Source of the DNA: Spirosoma fluviale | Lineage (GTDB): Bacteria; Bacteroidota; Bacteroidia; Cytophagales; Spirosomataceae | Assembly: GCA_945860325.1 (NCBI GenBank) | Contig: CAMARL010000083.1 | Coordinates: 1-7,712 of the forward strand | Direction of reading: 5' to 3' | Length of the DNA stretch: 7,712 nucleotides | Shown here: positions 6,544-7,712 of the stretch, piece after piece | How positions within the stretch are numbered: the stretch's first letter is position 1 | How the letters are laid out: every line of letters begins with the position of its first letter | The notes under the pieces: model-generated | Seen by the model: only the letters and a program-made list of their open reading frames with translations | Told to the model about the DNA's origin: nothing | Database searches by the model: none | Program-made: the position numbers and the translations under genes

Positions 6544-7712
6544 ATGCAACCTCTAGCTGAACGCATGCGTCCCACCTCTTTAGAGGATTATATTGGCCAA
6601 GAAAAGGTCATTGGCCCAAACGCTCCTTTAAGAAAAGCGATTGACGCAGGGCATTTACCCTCATGCATTCTTTGGGGCCCACCGGGGGTGGGAAAAACAA
6701 CTTTAGCTAGTTTGCTGGCCGGCGCCTTAAAAAGAACCATTTATACTCTTTCAGCCGTACAATCTGGCGTAAAAGAGGTCCGTGAAACGCTAGAAATGGC
6801 CAAGAAAAATCGGATGTTTAATCCTGAATCTCCGATCTTATTTATAGACGAGATTCATCGTTTTTCTAAGTCCCAGCAAGATTCCTTGCTCAATGCAGTT
6901 GAAAAAGGGGTGGTTACTTTAGTTGGAGCAACCACGGAAAATCCTTCTTTTGAAGTGATTTCGGCCTTACTTTCGCGTTGTCAAGTCTATGTGTTAGAAT
7001 CTTTGGAGTCCAAGCATCTCCAACAAATGTTAGAAAAGGCGATCGAAAAAGATCCGCTTTTCAAATCGAAAAAAATTGTTTTAAAAGAAACAGATGCCCT
7101 ATTTCACTTTTCAGGAGGCGATGGACGAAAATTATACAACCTATTTGAGTTATTAATCTCCTCTGAAAATTCAGACAAACTCGAAATCACCAATGCGCTC
7201 GTAACCGAAAGACTTCAGAAAAATTTGGCCTTATACGACAAAGATGGCGAGCAACATTATGACATCATTTCCGCCTTTATCAAATCCATTCGAGGTTCCG
7301 ATCCTGACGCAGCTGTTTATTGGCTTGCGCGTATGTTGGTGGGCGGTGAATCCCTGGAGTTTATTGGGCGCCGAATATTAATTTTAGCTTCCGAAGATAT
7401 TGGCTTAGCTAATCCTAATGCACTTTTGATGGCACAAACATGTTTCGAGGCTATACGTGTAATTGGAAATCCTGAGTCTAGAATTATTTTATCCCAAACC
7501 GTTATCTATTTAGCTTCTTCCCCAAAAAGCAATTCGGCATATAAGGCCATTAATCAAGCGATGGATTATGTGCAGAATACAGGGAATTTACCCGTACCGC
7601 TACATTTGCGAAATGCACCGACGAGGTTAATGAAGGATTTGAATTATGGGGCCGATTACAAATACCCGCATGATTTTCCGGGCAATTTTGTCGAACAAAA
7701 TTATTTTCCTGA
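6544..7712 (+). CDS. rarA: replication-associated recombination protein A, AAA+ ATPase (partial, C terminus beyond the right edge)
   Basis: This is the bacterial homologue of yeast Mgs1 and human WRNIP1, related to clamp-loader subunits and RuvB. It is a cytoplasmic ATPase that acts on stalled replication forks and single-strand gaps. 389 complete codons are visible with no stop; family members are usually about 420-450 residues, so only a short tail is missing. Visible motifs are PLAERMRP (3-10), Walker A GPPGVGKT (45-52), Walker B ILFIDEIHRF (98-107, with D102 and E103), sensor 1 GATTENPSF (128-136), the arginine finger in SALLSR (R145) and sensor 2 GDGRK (192-196). The C-terminal tetramerisation region is present, for example DPDAAVYWLARMLVGGE and ILASEDIGLANP. 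The ATG at 6544 is chosen because the conserved PLAERMRP motif follows at once; Met8 would cut into it. No Shine-Dalgarno sequence is visible. It is a housekeeping gene with no evident functional tie to its neighbours. Confidence 0.96.
   Translation, partial: MQPLAERMRPTSLEDYIGQEKVIGPNAPLRKAIDAGHLPSCILWGPPGVGKTTLASLLAGALKRTIYTLSAVQSGVKEVRETLEMAKKNRMFNPESPILFIDEIHRFSKSQQDSLLNAVEKGVVTLVGATTENPSFEVISALLSRCQVYVLESLESKHLQQMLEKAIEKDPLFKSKKIVLKETDALFHFSGGDGRKLYNLFELLISSENSDKLEITNALVTERLQKNLALYDKDGEQHYDIISAFIKSIRGSDPDAAVYWLARMLVGGESLEFIGRRILILASEDIGLANPNALLMAQTCFEAIRVIGNPESRIILSQTVIYLASSPKSNSAYKAINQAMDYVQNTGNLPVPLHLRNAPTRLMKDLNYGADYKYPHDFPGNFVEQNYFP

Noticed and set aside
1..7712. A novel defence, mobile or RNA-based system.
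   Set aside because: All coding space is taken by recognisable metabolic or housekeeping genes; no transposase, integrase, reverse transcriptase, repeat array, tRNA or structured intergenic RNA was seen, and the largest gene-free gap is 156 bp.

Overview
The window looks like chromosomal DNA from a member of the Bacteroidota, probably an environmental Cytophagales-type bacterium. The support is indirect: AT-rich leaders without Shine-Dalgarno sequences, promoter-like matches to the Bacteroidota pattern (TTG or TTTG, 19-20 bases, TAnnTTTG), a Tat-exported sugar isomerase-like protein of a kind common in that phylum, and a fused aldolase/dehydrogenase for rhamnose. No rRNA or other phylogenetic marker was available to settle it.

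Bases 1-3952 (minus strand) hold a very compact L-rhamnose catabolic operon. In transcription order it contains rhaEW (L-rhamnulose-1-phosphate aldolase fused to a short-chain L-lactaldehyde dehydrogenase), rhaI (Pseudomonas stutzeri-type L-rhamnose isomerase) and an FGGY carbohydrate kinase that runs off the left edge (predicted L-rhamnulokinase). Gene spacings are 2 bp and 1 bp. Together they would convert L-rhamnose to L-rhamnulose, then to L-rhamnulose-1-phosphate, then to dihydroxyacetone phosphate plus L-lactaldehyde, and oxidise the lactaldehyde to lactate. A good Bacteroidota-type promoter lies just upstream of rhaEW.

Bases 4055-6469 (minus strand) hold two exported enzymes. First in transcription order is a Tat-signal TIM-barrel protein of the xylose isomerase-like superfamily (5546-6469). 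It is followed, after a 156-bp gap, by an M20D-type metallo-amidohydrolase with a Sec signal peptide (4055-5389). Their exact substrates cannot be read from sequence.

From base 6544 to the right edge (plus strand) is rarA, a housekeeping AAA+ ATPase of replication-fork maintenance, transcribed divergently from the Tat gene across a 74-bp spacer and cut near its C terminus.

No mobile element, CRISPR array, RNA gene or defence system was seen. The window reads as ordinary metabolic and housekeeping sequence, and I found no support for a novel system. The points most worth checking are the start codons of rhaI and the kinase, the predicted promoters, and the unknown substrates of the two exported enzymes.
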